Part shown: positions 6,028 through 12,048 of the stretch, in pieces
How the letters are laid out: each line of letters opens with the position of its first letter
Numbering within the stretch: the stretch's first letter is position 1
NCBI GenBank assembly: GCA_024636595.1
Contig: JAGXGT010000183.1
Coordinates: 1 to 12,048, forward strand
DNA: 12,048 bases
Source of the DNA: Sphingomonadales bacterium
GTDB taxonomy: Bacteria; Pseudomonadota; Alphaproteobacteria; Sphingomonadales; Sphingomonadaceae
Reading direction: 5' to 3'
Notes under the pieces: model-generated
What the model was told of the DNA's origin: nothing
What the model saw: only the letters and a program-made list of their open reading frames with translations
The model's database searches: none
Program-made: the position numbers and the translations under genes

Positions 6028-6118
6028 CGTCATGCTGAACTTGTTTCAGCATCCATCGTGACCCACCCCCAGCCTGTGCAATCGGAGAAGTGGACCCTGA
6101 AACAAGTTCAGGGTGACG
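6028..6118. repeat. Doubly nested palindromic element, family 3, copy F
   Basis: Two 28-bp arms (6028-6055 and 6091-6118) are inverted repeats at 24 of 28 positions, with a 35-base centre. Each arm is itself a hairpin: on the + strand TGCTGAA/TTCAGCA in the left arm and CCCTGAA/TTCAGGG in the right, both with a 5-base loop. The differences between the arms are paired so that each arm keeps its own hairpin. It lies 20 bases downstream of the sufB stop. Confidence 0.92.
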
Positions 6119-6138
6119 AGAAAGGACAGGCAGGTTCA

Positions 6139-7650
6139 TCATCCGACCGACCCCTCAAGACTGATCGCCAGCAATTTCTGTGCTTCGACCGCAAATTCCA
6201 TCGGCAACTCCTTGAGCACTTCCTTGGCAAATCCGTTGACGATCAAACTCACCGCCGCCTCCGCATCGAGCCCGCGTTGCTGGGCGTAGAACATCTGGTC
6301 GTCGCTGATCTTGCTGGTCGTCGCTTCATGCTCGATCGTCGCGGTCGGGTTCTTGACCTCGATATAGGGCACGGTATGCGCGCCGCTCTGGTCGCCGAGC
6401 AGCAGGCTGTCGCACTGGGTAAAGTTGCGGACATTTTCCGCATTCGGACCAACCCGCACCAGACCGCGATAAGTATTGTCGCTGTGGCCAGCGCTGATCC
6501 CCTTGGAGATGATCGTCGAACGGGTATTCTTGCCGTTGTGGATCATCTTGGTGCCGGTATCGGCCTGCTGGTAATTGTTGGTCAGCGCGACCGAGTAGAA
6601 TTCGCCGACGCTGCCTTCGCCATTCAGCACGCAGCTTGGATATTTCCAGGTCACCGCGCTGCCGGTCTCGACCTGGGTCCAGCTGATCTTGCTGTTCTTG
6701 CCCTGGCACAGTCCGCGCTTGGTGACGAAATTATAGATGCCGCCCTTGCCATTTTCGTCGCCGGGATACCAGTTCTGCACGGTCGAATATTTGATCTCGG
6801 CATCGTCCATCGCGACCAGTTCGACCACGGCGGCGTGCAGCTGATTCTCGTCGCGCATCGGCGCGGTGCAGCCTTCGAGATAGGAGACGTAGGAGCCTTC
6901 TTCGGCAACGATCAATGTCCGTTCGAACTGACCGGTATTTTCCGCATTGATCCGGAAATAGGTGCTCAGCTCCATCGGGCATTTCACGCCCTTGGGGATA
7001 TAGACAAAGGTCCCGTCGCTAAACACGGCGCAGTTGAGCGTGGCGAAATAATTGTCGCGCATCGGCACGACCTTGCCGAGATATTTTTTCACCAGATCGG
7101 GATATTGCTTGATTGCTTCCGAAATCGACCGGAAAATGACGCCAGCGTCTTCCAGTTCCTTGCGGAAAGTGGTGGCGACACTGACACTGTCAAACACCGC
7201 ATCGACCGCGACCTTGCGCGCGCCTTCGACGCCGGCGAGCACCTTCTGCTCCTCGATCGGGATACCGAGCTTTTCATAGACGCGCAGGATTTCCGGATCG
7301 ACCTCGTCGAGCGAACCGAGCTTTTCCTTGGGCTTCGGCTCGGCGTAATAATAAGCATCCTGATAATCGATCATCGGGATATCAAGCTTGGCCCAGTCCG
7401 GCGCTTCCATCTTTTCCCACTGGCGAAACGCCTTCAGACGCCATTCGAGCATCCACTCGGGCTCGCCCTTCTTGTCGGAAATGAAGCGCACCGTGTCTTC
7501 ATTGAGACCTTTGGGCGCGAAATCCTGTTCGATATCCGACGACCAGCCGAACTCGTATGTGCTCGCCTTGTCGACCGCTTGCTGCGCCTCGGCATTCATT
7601 TCCGTGCGACCGGCATCATAGTCAGAAGTTTTAACGTCTTCGCTCATCAT
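6139..7650 (-). CDS. sufB: SufB, Fe-S scaffold subunit
   Basis: A 503-residue SufB, close to the family length of about 490. The C-terminal region carries RNFTQCDSLL with C413, equivalent to E. coli SufB Cys405 where persulfide sulfur is received, and ATIEHEATTS (E440, H441, E442) of the SufB-SufD cluster site. It forms the SufBC2D scaffold in the cytoplasm. The frame is open 47 codons further upstream, but that part is antisense-like sequence inside the rrf2 gene. ATG 7650 gives an ATGA overlap with the rrf2 stop and has GGAA upstream, so this start (or the adjacent ATG 7647) is preferred. It is separated from sufC by an unusually long gap of about 390 bases holding elements E and F. Confidence 0.97.
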   Translation of the reverse strand: MMSEDVKTSDYDAGRTEMNAEAQQAVDKASTYEFGWSSDIEQDFAPKGLNEDTVRFISDKKGEPEWMLEWRLKAFRQWEKMEAPDWAKLDIPMIDYQDAYYYAEPKPKEKLGSLDEVDPEILRVYEKLGIPIEEQKVLAGVEGARKVAVDAVFDSVSVATTFRKELEDAGVIFRSISEAIKQYPDLVKKYLGKVVPMRDNYFATLNCAVFSDGTFVYIPKGVKCPMELSTYFRINAENTGQFERTLIVAEEGSYVSYLEGCTAPMRDENQLHAAVVELVAMDDAEIKYSTVQNWYPGDENGKGGIYNFVTKRGLCQGKNSKISWTQVETGSAVTWKYPSCVLNGEGSVGEFYSVALTNNYQQADTGTKMIHNGKNTRSTIISKGISAGHSDNTYRGLVRVGPNAENVRNFTQCDSLLLGDQSGAHTVPYIEVKNPTATIEHEATTSKISDDQMFYAQQRGLDAEAAVSLIVNGFAKEVLKELPMEFAVEAQKLLAISLEGSVG

Positions 7651-8102
7651 GCTTTTTCCATTATTCGAATTTTGGGGGCGACTGGCAAATCCGACAGGCT
7701 CGCCAGGCTGACATCGTCCAGTGCCTGTCGGATCGTGCGGTTGACCACGCCCCAATGGGGTTTCACCGTACAGCCGTCCTCGAGCACGCAATCATGATTG
7801 CCGTCAATCGTGCAGCTGGTGATCGCCAGCGGTCCTTCGACTGCCTCGACTATATCGGCAAGACTGATCGATGCCGGGGGCCGCGCCAGCCGGATACCGC
7901 CGCCGATACCGCGGGTCGATTCGAACAGGCCGGCTGCGGTGAGGCGGCTGACCAGTTTCTTGGCGGTGGGCAAGGGCACGCCGGTTTCCTGTGCGAGCTT
8001 TGTCGCGTTGAGCCTGCCTTCCGCAAGCCGCGCAGCACCACAATGGCGCGCTGCGGCGGACATCAGGACTACGGCATAGTCGGCAAGGTTGGAAAGGCGC
8101 AT
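7647..8102 (-). CDS. Rrf2-family regulator (IscR/SufR-like) of the suf operon
   Basis: A 151-residue winged-helix regulator beginning MRLSNLADYAVVLM, the usual opening of Rrf2 proteins linked to suf operons. The DNA-binding region covers about residues 1-75, with NATKLAQETGVPLPTAKKLVSRL as helix-turn-helix. Three cysteines, C97, C105 and C111 (spacing X7, X5), lie where IscR binds its [2Fe-2S] cluster, so it is expected to sense Fe-S status and repress the operon when clusters are plentiful. It is the first gene of the operon and overlaps sufB by ATGA. An IscR type-1-like palindrome lies 36 bases upstream, consistent with autoregulation. Whether it should be named iscR or sufR is open. Confidence 0.94.
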   Translation of the reverse strand: MRLSNLADYAVVLMSAAARHCGAARLAEGRLNATKLAQETGVPLPTAKKLVSRLTAAGLFESTRGIGGGIRLARPPASISLADIVEAVEGPLAITSCTIDGNHDCVLEDGCTVKPHWGVVNRTIRQALDDVSLASLSDLPVAPKIRIMEKA

Positions 8103-8137
8103 ATTTCTCGATTCGCTGGGTGTGAAACTCTAAACAA

Positions 8138-8150
8138 GACTGATTTAGTC
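8138..8150. promoter_or_regulatory. Candidate Rrf2/IscR operator
   Basis: GACTGATTTAGTC fits the core of the E. coli IscR type-1 site (GACTRWWWYAGTC) at every position, and flanking A and T extend the inverted repeat to 15 bases. The outer flanks match the full E. coli site only partly. It lies just upstream of the rrf2 start, over the candidate -10 box. Confidence 0.65.
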
Positions 8151-8170
8151 TCATTTATCCAACATTGCAA
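8142..8170 (-). promoter_or_regulatory. Candidate suf operon promoter
   Basis: On the minus strand TTGCAA (8170-8165) is followed after 17 bases by TAAATC (8147-8142). The -10 match is poor (three of six), but its overlap with the IscR-like operator would make sense for a repressed promoter. Tentative. Confidence 0.3.
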
Positions 8171-8212
8171 GCATAGCGGGGCTTCGGGCGATTCTGGAAC
8201 CACCCGAACATG

Positions 8213-8239
8213 CTTCCAATTCTTCCAATTCTTCCAATC
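8213..8239. repeat. 9-bp tandem repeat, three units
   Basis: CTTCCAATT occurs three times in a row (the last unit ends in C), overlapping the AraC-family stop codon. It is a short repeat that could vary in copy number by slippage. In frame with the regulator it would change only the sequence after the stop. Confidence 0.9.
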
Positions 8240-9080
8240 AGGTGTCGGAAATCAGGTTCGGAATCTTCCCCTTCAGATCAGCACGCTGATCGATCAGCAG
8301 GGCGGTTTCACCCTCGCCAACCCGCAGCTGGGTCGGGGTCACCCCGGCAAAGAATTTCACTTCGCGGATCATGTGCGACTGGTCGTAAAAGGCATCGACC
8401 AGTTCCAGCAGCTCTTCCTCGTTATGCTCGGCATAGGCCCGCGCCGCGCGCAGTGCGCGATATTTGCGCGCGAGATATTTGGGCGGCATGCCATAGAGTT
8501 TGTTCACCGTGCGCAGCACTTGCCGCGAACTTTGCTGCGACCGTTCCATGAGACCGCTGACCGGCGGCGAAGGCTCTGACGACAACCATTCATCGACCAT
8601 TCTGGTGAAGGATGCCGTTTCCGGCTTCAAGCGGGGTTTCAGCGCGCGGTAAATCTTGTCCGCCCAGGCAACCATTTCCTCGGGTGATTCGCACCGCCGC
8701 AGCACATCCAGATTCTTGTCGAGCTCATGCGTAAACACGTCGCTTGCCGGAATCGCCTTGTCGGCAAAGTCGACCGCAGACTTCTTGGTTGAAATAGCCC
8801 ATCCGCCGGGCAGAATTCCAACTCCAAACATGCGGAACGGTCCATTGACGTCGAATCGCATCGCTCCGGTTGACGGACCCACCAACATGGCATTGGCGAC
8901 CGGAAATGCCGCCCCGTTGGCAAAGCTGAGCTGTCCATCGCCCTGCAATATGAACCGCAACTGGGCTATCGCCGCACGCTCATTATCTACGAATTTCGGC
9001 GCGTCCACCTCGAACAGATAATAGACCGAGACCAAATCCCGAACGTCTTCTGCAGGCGCAAAATATCTCAAACTTACCAA
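8238..9080 (-). CDS. AraC-family transcriptional regulator
   Basis: A 280-residue protein. The N-terminal 150 residues look like the beta-rich sensor domain often found with this architecture (DUF6597-like), including LRFILQGDGQLSF and VGPSTGAMRF. The C-terminal region (about 175-255) has the two helix-turn-helix units of AraC proteins: SQQSSRQVLRTVNKLYGMPPKYL, then FYDQSHMIREVKFFAGVTPTQL. It should be a cytoplasmic DNA-binding activator or repressor; ligand and targets cannot be read from the sequence. The start is uncertain: TTG 9080 with GGGGG seven bases upstream is favoured, and another TTG three codons later is possible. It is encoded on the same strand as the suf operon but separated from it by 135 bases. 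No physiological link to suf is visible. Confidence 0.9.
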   Translation of the reverse strand: MVSLRYFAPAEDVRDLVSVYYLFEVDAPKFVDNERAAIAQLRFILQGDGQLSFANGAAFPVANAMLVGPSTGAMRFDVNGPFRMFGVGILPGGWAISTKKSAVDFADKAIPASDVFTHELDKNLDVLRRCESPEEMVAWADKIYRALKPRLKPETASFTRMVDEWLSSEPSPPVSGLMERSQQSSRQVLRTVNKLYGMPPKYLARKYRALRAARAYAEHNEEELLELVDAFYDQSHMIREVKFFAGVTPTQLRVGEGETALLIDQRADLKGKIPNLISDT

Positions 9081-9135
9081 GCGACGACCCCCTGATCTGT
9101 CCCCCCTCCAGGTTCAGATTGGTTATGGATGCTCT

Positions 9136-9141
9136 TTTATA
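9136..9141 (-). promoter_or_regulatory. Candidate -10 box for the AraC-family gene
   Basis: TATAAA on the minus strand, five of six to consensus, about 55 bases before the proposed TTG start and just after the preceding terminator. No convincing -35 box was found. Confidence 0.25.
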
Positions 9142-9157
9142 GCTGAAAAACAAAGGT

Positions 9158-9191
9158 AAAAAAAAGGCCTGACTAAATTAATAGCCAGGCC
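9158..9191 (-). terminator. Intrinsic terminator on the minus strand
   Basis: A 10-bp stem (9191-9182 with 9175-9166, one G-U pair) and a 6-base loop are followed on the minus strand by eight T (9165-9158). It ends minus-strand transcription coming either from the peptidase gene or from a small RNA in this gap. Confidence 0.93.
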
Positions 9192-9262
9192 GAAAAGGAA
9201 AAGAACTCTGTTACCACCGGTTTGCAGTGGCGAGAGCCCTTCGGGTCGCACAGCCCCTATCA
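9158..9262 (-). ncRNA. Candidate small structured RNA ending at the terminator
   Basis: On the minus strand the region before the terminator folds into further hairpins: CCC-GAA-GGG enclosed by GCGA/TCGC, and a long stem made of CTCT/AGAG (9236-9233 with 9209-9206) around CCACTG-CAAAC-CGGTGG (one G-U pair). The two compete over a few bases. With the terminator the unit would be about 105 bases. No -35/-10 pair is convincing, so it could be a structured 3' UTR of the peptidase gene instead of an independent RNA. It matches no RNA family I recognise. Confidence 0.4.
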
Positions 9263-9303
9263 CCCTAATTAGCCGAGAATCATTGGATAGAAACGACAGA
9301 TTA

Positions 9304-9317
9304 CAAGCATATGCTTG
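9304..9317. promoter_or_regulatory. 14-bp perfect palindrome, possible operator
   Basis: CAAGCATATGCTTG is perfectly symmetrical. It lies 31 bases after the peptidase stop and about 45 bases upstream of the proposed small-RNA 5' end, a position suited to a regulator site. The binding protein is unknown. Confidence 0.35.
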
Positions 9318-9347
9318 ACAATTTAGGACAATCGCTGCCGATTGCCG

Positions 9348-11165
9348 TCACTTGCTCTCATTTATCCAAGCGTCCACCCGTTCTTCGAGGATGTCGAGTG
9401 GCACCGGACCGCTTTTCAAAACAACATCGTGAAAATCACCCATGGTAAACTTGTCGCCGAGCGAATCCTGCGCCCGACTCCGCAGTTCAAGTATTTTCAG
9501 CTTGCCGATCATATAGGCAGTCGCCTGGCCGGGATACACGATATAGCGCTCGATCGCCTTGCGAATGTCGCCCTCCGGATTGGGCGTATTGTCGGTCAGA
9601 TATTGAATCGCTTGCTCGCGACTCCAGCGCTTGTCATGAATGCCCGTGTCGACAACCAGTCGGCAGGCGCGCCACAATTCCATTCCGAGCCGACCAAAAT
9701 CGCTATAAGGGTCCTGATAGAAGCCCATATCCTTGCCGAGCTCCTCGGAATAGAGTCCCCATCCTTCGGTATAGGCGGTCCAGCCGCCAAATCGCCGGAA
9801 CGGCGGCAAATCGCCCAGTTCGGTCTGGATCGTTCTCTGCAGATGATGGCCGGGAAGGCCTTCATGATAGACCAGCGCCTCAAGCTCTGTTTTCGACATA
9901 CTGCGCAAATTGTAGAGATTGACGTAATAGGTGCCGGGGCGCGAACCGTCCGGTGCCGGACTGTTGTAGAAGGCCTTGCCTGCCGATTTCTCGCGAAACG
10001 CCTCGACCGGTTTGATGACGAGCGGCGCTTTCGGCAGCGTGTTGAAAAATTCGGGCAGCTTGGCGGTCATCGCCGCCAGCTTGCCGTCGACATCGGCGAG
10101 ATAGGCCTCGCGAGTGTCATAGTAAAATTCATCACTGCTGCGCAGGTGCTGGAAAAAATCCTGCAAACTGCCTTCGAACCCGACATCCGCCATGATCTTG
10201 CGCATCAGCCCGTGGATTCGATCCACATTGTCCAGGCCAATCTGATGAATTTGGTCGGCTGTGAGGTCAGTGGTGGTATAATTTTGCAGACGCTCGGCAT
10301 AATAGGCGGCGCCATCCTCGAACCGCCAGATACCGTCACCATCGACCGCCATCGCCTGTTGCCGCTCCATTTCCGAGATCAGCTTCTCGTAGGCCGGCTT
10401 CAGGCTGCTGATCAACGCCGCTCCGCCCCGTGCCACCAGATCCGATTTTTCCGCTTCGGGAATATCAAGGTCTGCGACCTTCTTCTTCAGATCGGCATAA
10501 ATGGGCGAATCCTCGCCATCCTCGAACGGCGCACCGCTGATCACATTTTTGGCATCGGCGATCACATAGGGGAAGACCCAGTCGGGCACGATAATGCCGT
10601 CATCTGCTCGCTCAGCCGACTGTGCCACCAGCGTATCGATCAACGGACCTGCACCATCAAGACGGCTGACATAGGCTTCGGCATCCGCCTTGTTTGCCAC
10701 CCGGTGAATATTGATCAGGAACGCCGGAATCTGGCTTTGCGCGCCATTCATCTGGTCAAAAATATAGGCGTTGCGACGAAACGGGAATGCCTTGTCTGAG
10801 CGTTCGGCGCGAACCTGGAACAGCCGGTAGCTGAGCTGGTCGGCTTCGTTCAGCCTACTCTTGCCAAACTCGGCTTCCATTCTGGCCAGCGCGACCTGCC
10901 CGCGTCGATATTGCGCGACTTCAGCGGCATCGCTCGGGTCGTCCCATTTGCCATAATCGTCATCCCGAATGCCGCGATAGGCCTTGGATACGGGAGAATG
11001 GGCGAGTTCCTGCTCGTCATATGCTTCGAAGAATGCGGCCAGCTGTTCCTCGACTGCCGCCGTTGCCGGCGCTTCCGTTTTACTGGTCTGCGCCTGGCTT
11101 GCAGGCACAACGGCAACTGTCGTCAATGCCAGGACAGAGGCAGCGGTCAGCAATAAATTTCTCAT
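9348..11165 (-). CDS. Exported DUF885-family metallopeptidase-like protein
   Basis: A 605-residue DUF885 protein, the usual length. It starts with a Sec signal peptide: MRN, then a hydrophobic stretch (residues 4-20), with likely cleavage after SQA (residue 25), so it should act in the periplasm or be membrane-associated. The zinc-peptidase-like motif HEGLPGHH (434-441) is followed by YTEGWGLYSEEL, with E467 as a probable third ligand in the gluzincin manner. The C-terminal YIVYPGQATAYMIGKL and KSGPVPLDILEERVDAWI are typical of the family. Substrate is unknown; peptidase activity is inferred from the motif. ATG 11165 has AGGAAG six bases upstream. It is transcribed away from the oxidoreductase gene across a 157-base gap. 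Confidence 0.93.
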   Translation of the reverse strand: MRNLLLTAASVLALTTVAVVPASQAQTSKTEAPATAAVEEQLAAFFEAYDEQELAHSPVSKAYRGIRDDDYGKWDDPSDAAEVAQYRRGQVALARMEAEFGKSRLNEADQLSYRLFQVRAERSDKAFPFRRNAYIFDQMNGAQSQIPAFLINIHRVANKADAEAYVSRLDGAGPLIDTLVAQSAERADDGIIVPDWVFPYVIADAKNVISGAPFEDGEDSPIYADLKKKVADLDIPEAEKSDLVARGGAALISSLKPAYEKLISEMERQQAMAVDGDGIWRFEDGAAYYAERLQNYTTTDLTADQIHQIGLDNVDRIHGLMRKIMADVGFEGSLQDFFQHLRSSDEFYYDTREAYLADVDGKLAAMTAKLPEFFNTLPKAPLVIKPVEAFREKSAGKAFYNSPAPDGSRPGTYYVNLYNLRSMSKTELEALVYHEGLPGHHLQRTIQTELGDLPPFRRFGGWTAYTEGWGLYSEELGKDMGFYQDPYSDFGRLGMELWRACRLVVDTGIHDKRWSREQAIQYLTDNTPNPEGDIRKAIERYIVYPGQATAYMIGKLKILELRSRAQDSLGDKFTMGDFHDVVLKSGPVPLDILEERVDAWINESK

Positions 11166-11322
11166 CCAAATCTTCCTTTTCTTATGCGAATTATGCCGGT
11201 CCTATCACCCCGCTAGCATTTGCACAAATCTGGTTTTTCGTTCGCCTCGTCGTCGACAGGTCGTGACGCGTCCCCGGATTATATGGTTGCTGGCGGGATT
11301 ATCCGCCGTTAGTCGCCAGGAA
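11166..11322. other. Divergent intergenic region
   Basis: This gap lies between the divergent peptidase and oxidoreductase genes and must hold promoters for both unless the oxidoreductase is read through. I found no pair of -35 and -10 boxes that is convincing on either strand, and no palindrome or repeat. Confidence 0.5.
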
Positions 11323-12048
11323 ATGCAGCCACATTCCATCGACGCATTGATCATCGGCGGCGGCCATAACGGTCTGGTCTGCGCCTATTATCTGGCGCGC
11401 GCCGGGATGAAGGTCCGCATATTGGAAGCGCGCGACGTGATCGGCGGCGCGGCAGTGACCGAAGAATTTCACCCCGGCTTCCGCAACAGCACGGCCAGCT
11501 ACACGGTCTCGCTGCTCCAGCCGAAGATCATCGCGGACATGGGCCTGGTGGAGCGCGGCTATCGGGTGGTCGAACGCCCCTGCAGCAATTTCCTGCCGCT
11601 GGAGAACGGCAATCATCTGCTGGTCGGCGGTTCGCTGGAAGCGACACAGCGGGAGATAGCGCGGTTCTCGCACGCCGACGCCGCGCGCCTGCCCGGCTAT
11701 TATGCGATGCTTGAATCGGCGGCGCAGATATTGCGCGATCTGGCGCTGGAGATTCCACCCAATGCCGGAGGGGGAGCCCTTGCGATGCTGGCAGGCGTCA
11801 GGACCGCCCGTCGATTCGCCCGGCTGTCGGCGCTGCAGCAGCACGAGATCATCAAGCTGTTCACGCTGAGCGCCCGCGAATTGCTCGACCAGTGGTTTGA
11901 AAGTGCGCCGATCAAGGCGGCCTTCGGCTTTGACGCCATTGTCGGCAATTACGCCAGCCCCGATACGCCGGGCAGCGCCTATGTCCTGCTCCATCATGTC
12001 TTTGGCGAGGTCAACGGCAAGCAGGGCCAGTGGGGCCATGTGATCGGC
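11323..12048 (+). CDS. Phytoene dehydrogenase/PYROXD2-like FAD oxidoreductase (5' part)
   Basis: The frame is open to the window edge for 242 codons. The N-terminus has the dinucleotide-binding fold: ALIIGGGHNGL (residues 8-18), then ILEARDVIGGAA, with E35 expected to hold the ribose of FAD. The following FRNSTASYTVSLLQPKI and the late GNYASPDTPGSAYVLLHH agree with the PYROXD2/phytoene-desaturase-like group of flavin oxidoreductases; full members have about 520-540 residues. The reaction cannot be stated. ATG 11323 starts right before the conserved fold but its AGGA is too close to be ideal. GTG 11263 is an in-frame alternative that would add 20 residues. Confidence 0.9.
   Translation, partial: MQPHSIDALIIGGGHNGLVCAYYLARAGMKVRILEARDVIGGAAVTEEFHPGFRNSTASYTVSLLQPKIIADMGLVERGYRVVERPCSNFLPLENGNHLLVGGSLEATQREIARFSHADAARLPGYYAMLESAAQILRDLALEIPPNAGGGALAMLAGVRTARRFARLSALQQHEIIKLFTLSARELLDQWFESAPIKAAFGFDAIVGNYASPDTPGSAYVLLHHVFGEVNGKQGQWGHVIG

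Noticed and set aside
2077..6118. A CRISPR array or insertion sequence as explanation of the repeats
   Set aside because: The repeats are palindromes of different families, irregularly spaced, within and between genes; there are no regular spacers, transposase gene or cas gene.
7651..7791. A 47-residue N-terminal extension of SufB
   Set aside because: It lies within rrf2, reads as a low-complexity shadow sequence, and an ATG with an ATGA overlap gives the normal SufB length.
5779..7797. A 672-codon open frame on the + strand opposite sufB
   Set aside because: It mirrors the codon pattern of sufB on the other strand and crosses the palindromic elements E and F; no domain is recognisable.
8183..8208. 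TTCGGG/CCCGAA inverted repeat as terminator of the AraC-family gene
   Set aside because: The loop is 14 bases, the stem only six, and no T-run follows on either strand.
9206..9236. Resemblance of GCCACTG in the candidate small RNA to part of a cobalamin riboswitch
   Set aside because: The region is too short and lacks the B12 box and other conserved parts of that riboswitch.
9342..10799. A 485-codon open frame on the + strand opposite the DUF885 gene
   Set aside because: The minus strand carries a full DUF885 protein with signal peptide and conserved motifs; this frame is its shadow.
11299..12039. A 246-codon open frame on the minus strand opposite the FAD oxidoreductase
   Set aside because: The + strand frame has a clear dinucleotide-binding fold, so the minus frame is a shadow.

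Overview
The window looks like chromosomal DNA of an alphaproteobacterium, most likely a sphingomonad (Sphingomonadales). I base this on the protein character, the order Rrf2 regulator-sufB-sufC-sufD-sufS-sufT-iscA, and dispersed palindromic repeats of a kind I associate with that order. The exact genus cannot be read from this window. Most genes are GC-rich; the segment at about 515-1602 is visibly AT-richer.

Layout, left to right. (1) 1-405, + strand: the 3' end of etfA (electron transfer flavoprotein alpha subunit), closed by a strong intrinsic terminator. (2) 515-1602, + strand: a two-gene toxin-antitoxin module resembling VapB45/VapC45, with overlapping genes, AT-rich, possibly translated from a leaderless mRNA. 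(3) 1699-8102, - strand: one long iron-sulfur cluster assembly operon, transcribed right to left: rrf2/iscR-like regulator, sufB, a possible small ORF, sufC, sufD, sufS, sufT, iscA-type carrier. An IscR type-1-like site lies just upstream of the regulator, which suggests Fe-S-dependent autoregulation. (4) 8238-9080, - strand: an AraC-family regulator. (5) 9081-9347: a gap holding a well-formed minus-strand terminator and a string of hairpins that could be a small RNA. (6) 9348-11165, - strand: an exported DUF885-family metallopeptidase-like protein. (7) 11323-12048, + strand: the 5' part of a phytoene-dehydrogenase/PYROXD2-like FAD oxidoreductase, running off the window.

The suf genes form one pathway: SufS takes sulfur from cysteine, SufB-SufC-SufD is the scaffold complex with its ATPase, SufT is a maturation factor, the A-type carrier delivers clusters, and the Rrf2 protein probably senses cluster status.

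The most unusual thing is that this operon is studded with six imperfect palindromes of three families, while none were seen elsewhere in the window. Two copies of one family sit inside the reading frames of sufS and sufT and are translated in the same frame, adding nearly the same 25-residue insert to both proteins. A third copy lies between sufT and iscA. Two copies of a second family and one doubly nested palindrome fill the sufD-sufC and sufC-sufB gaps.
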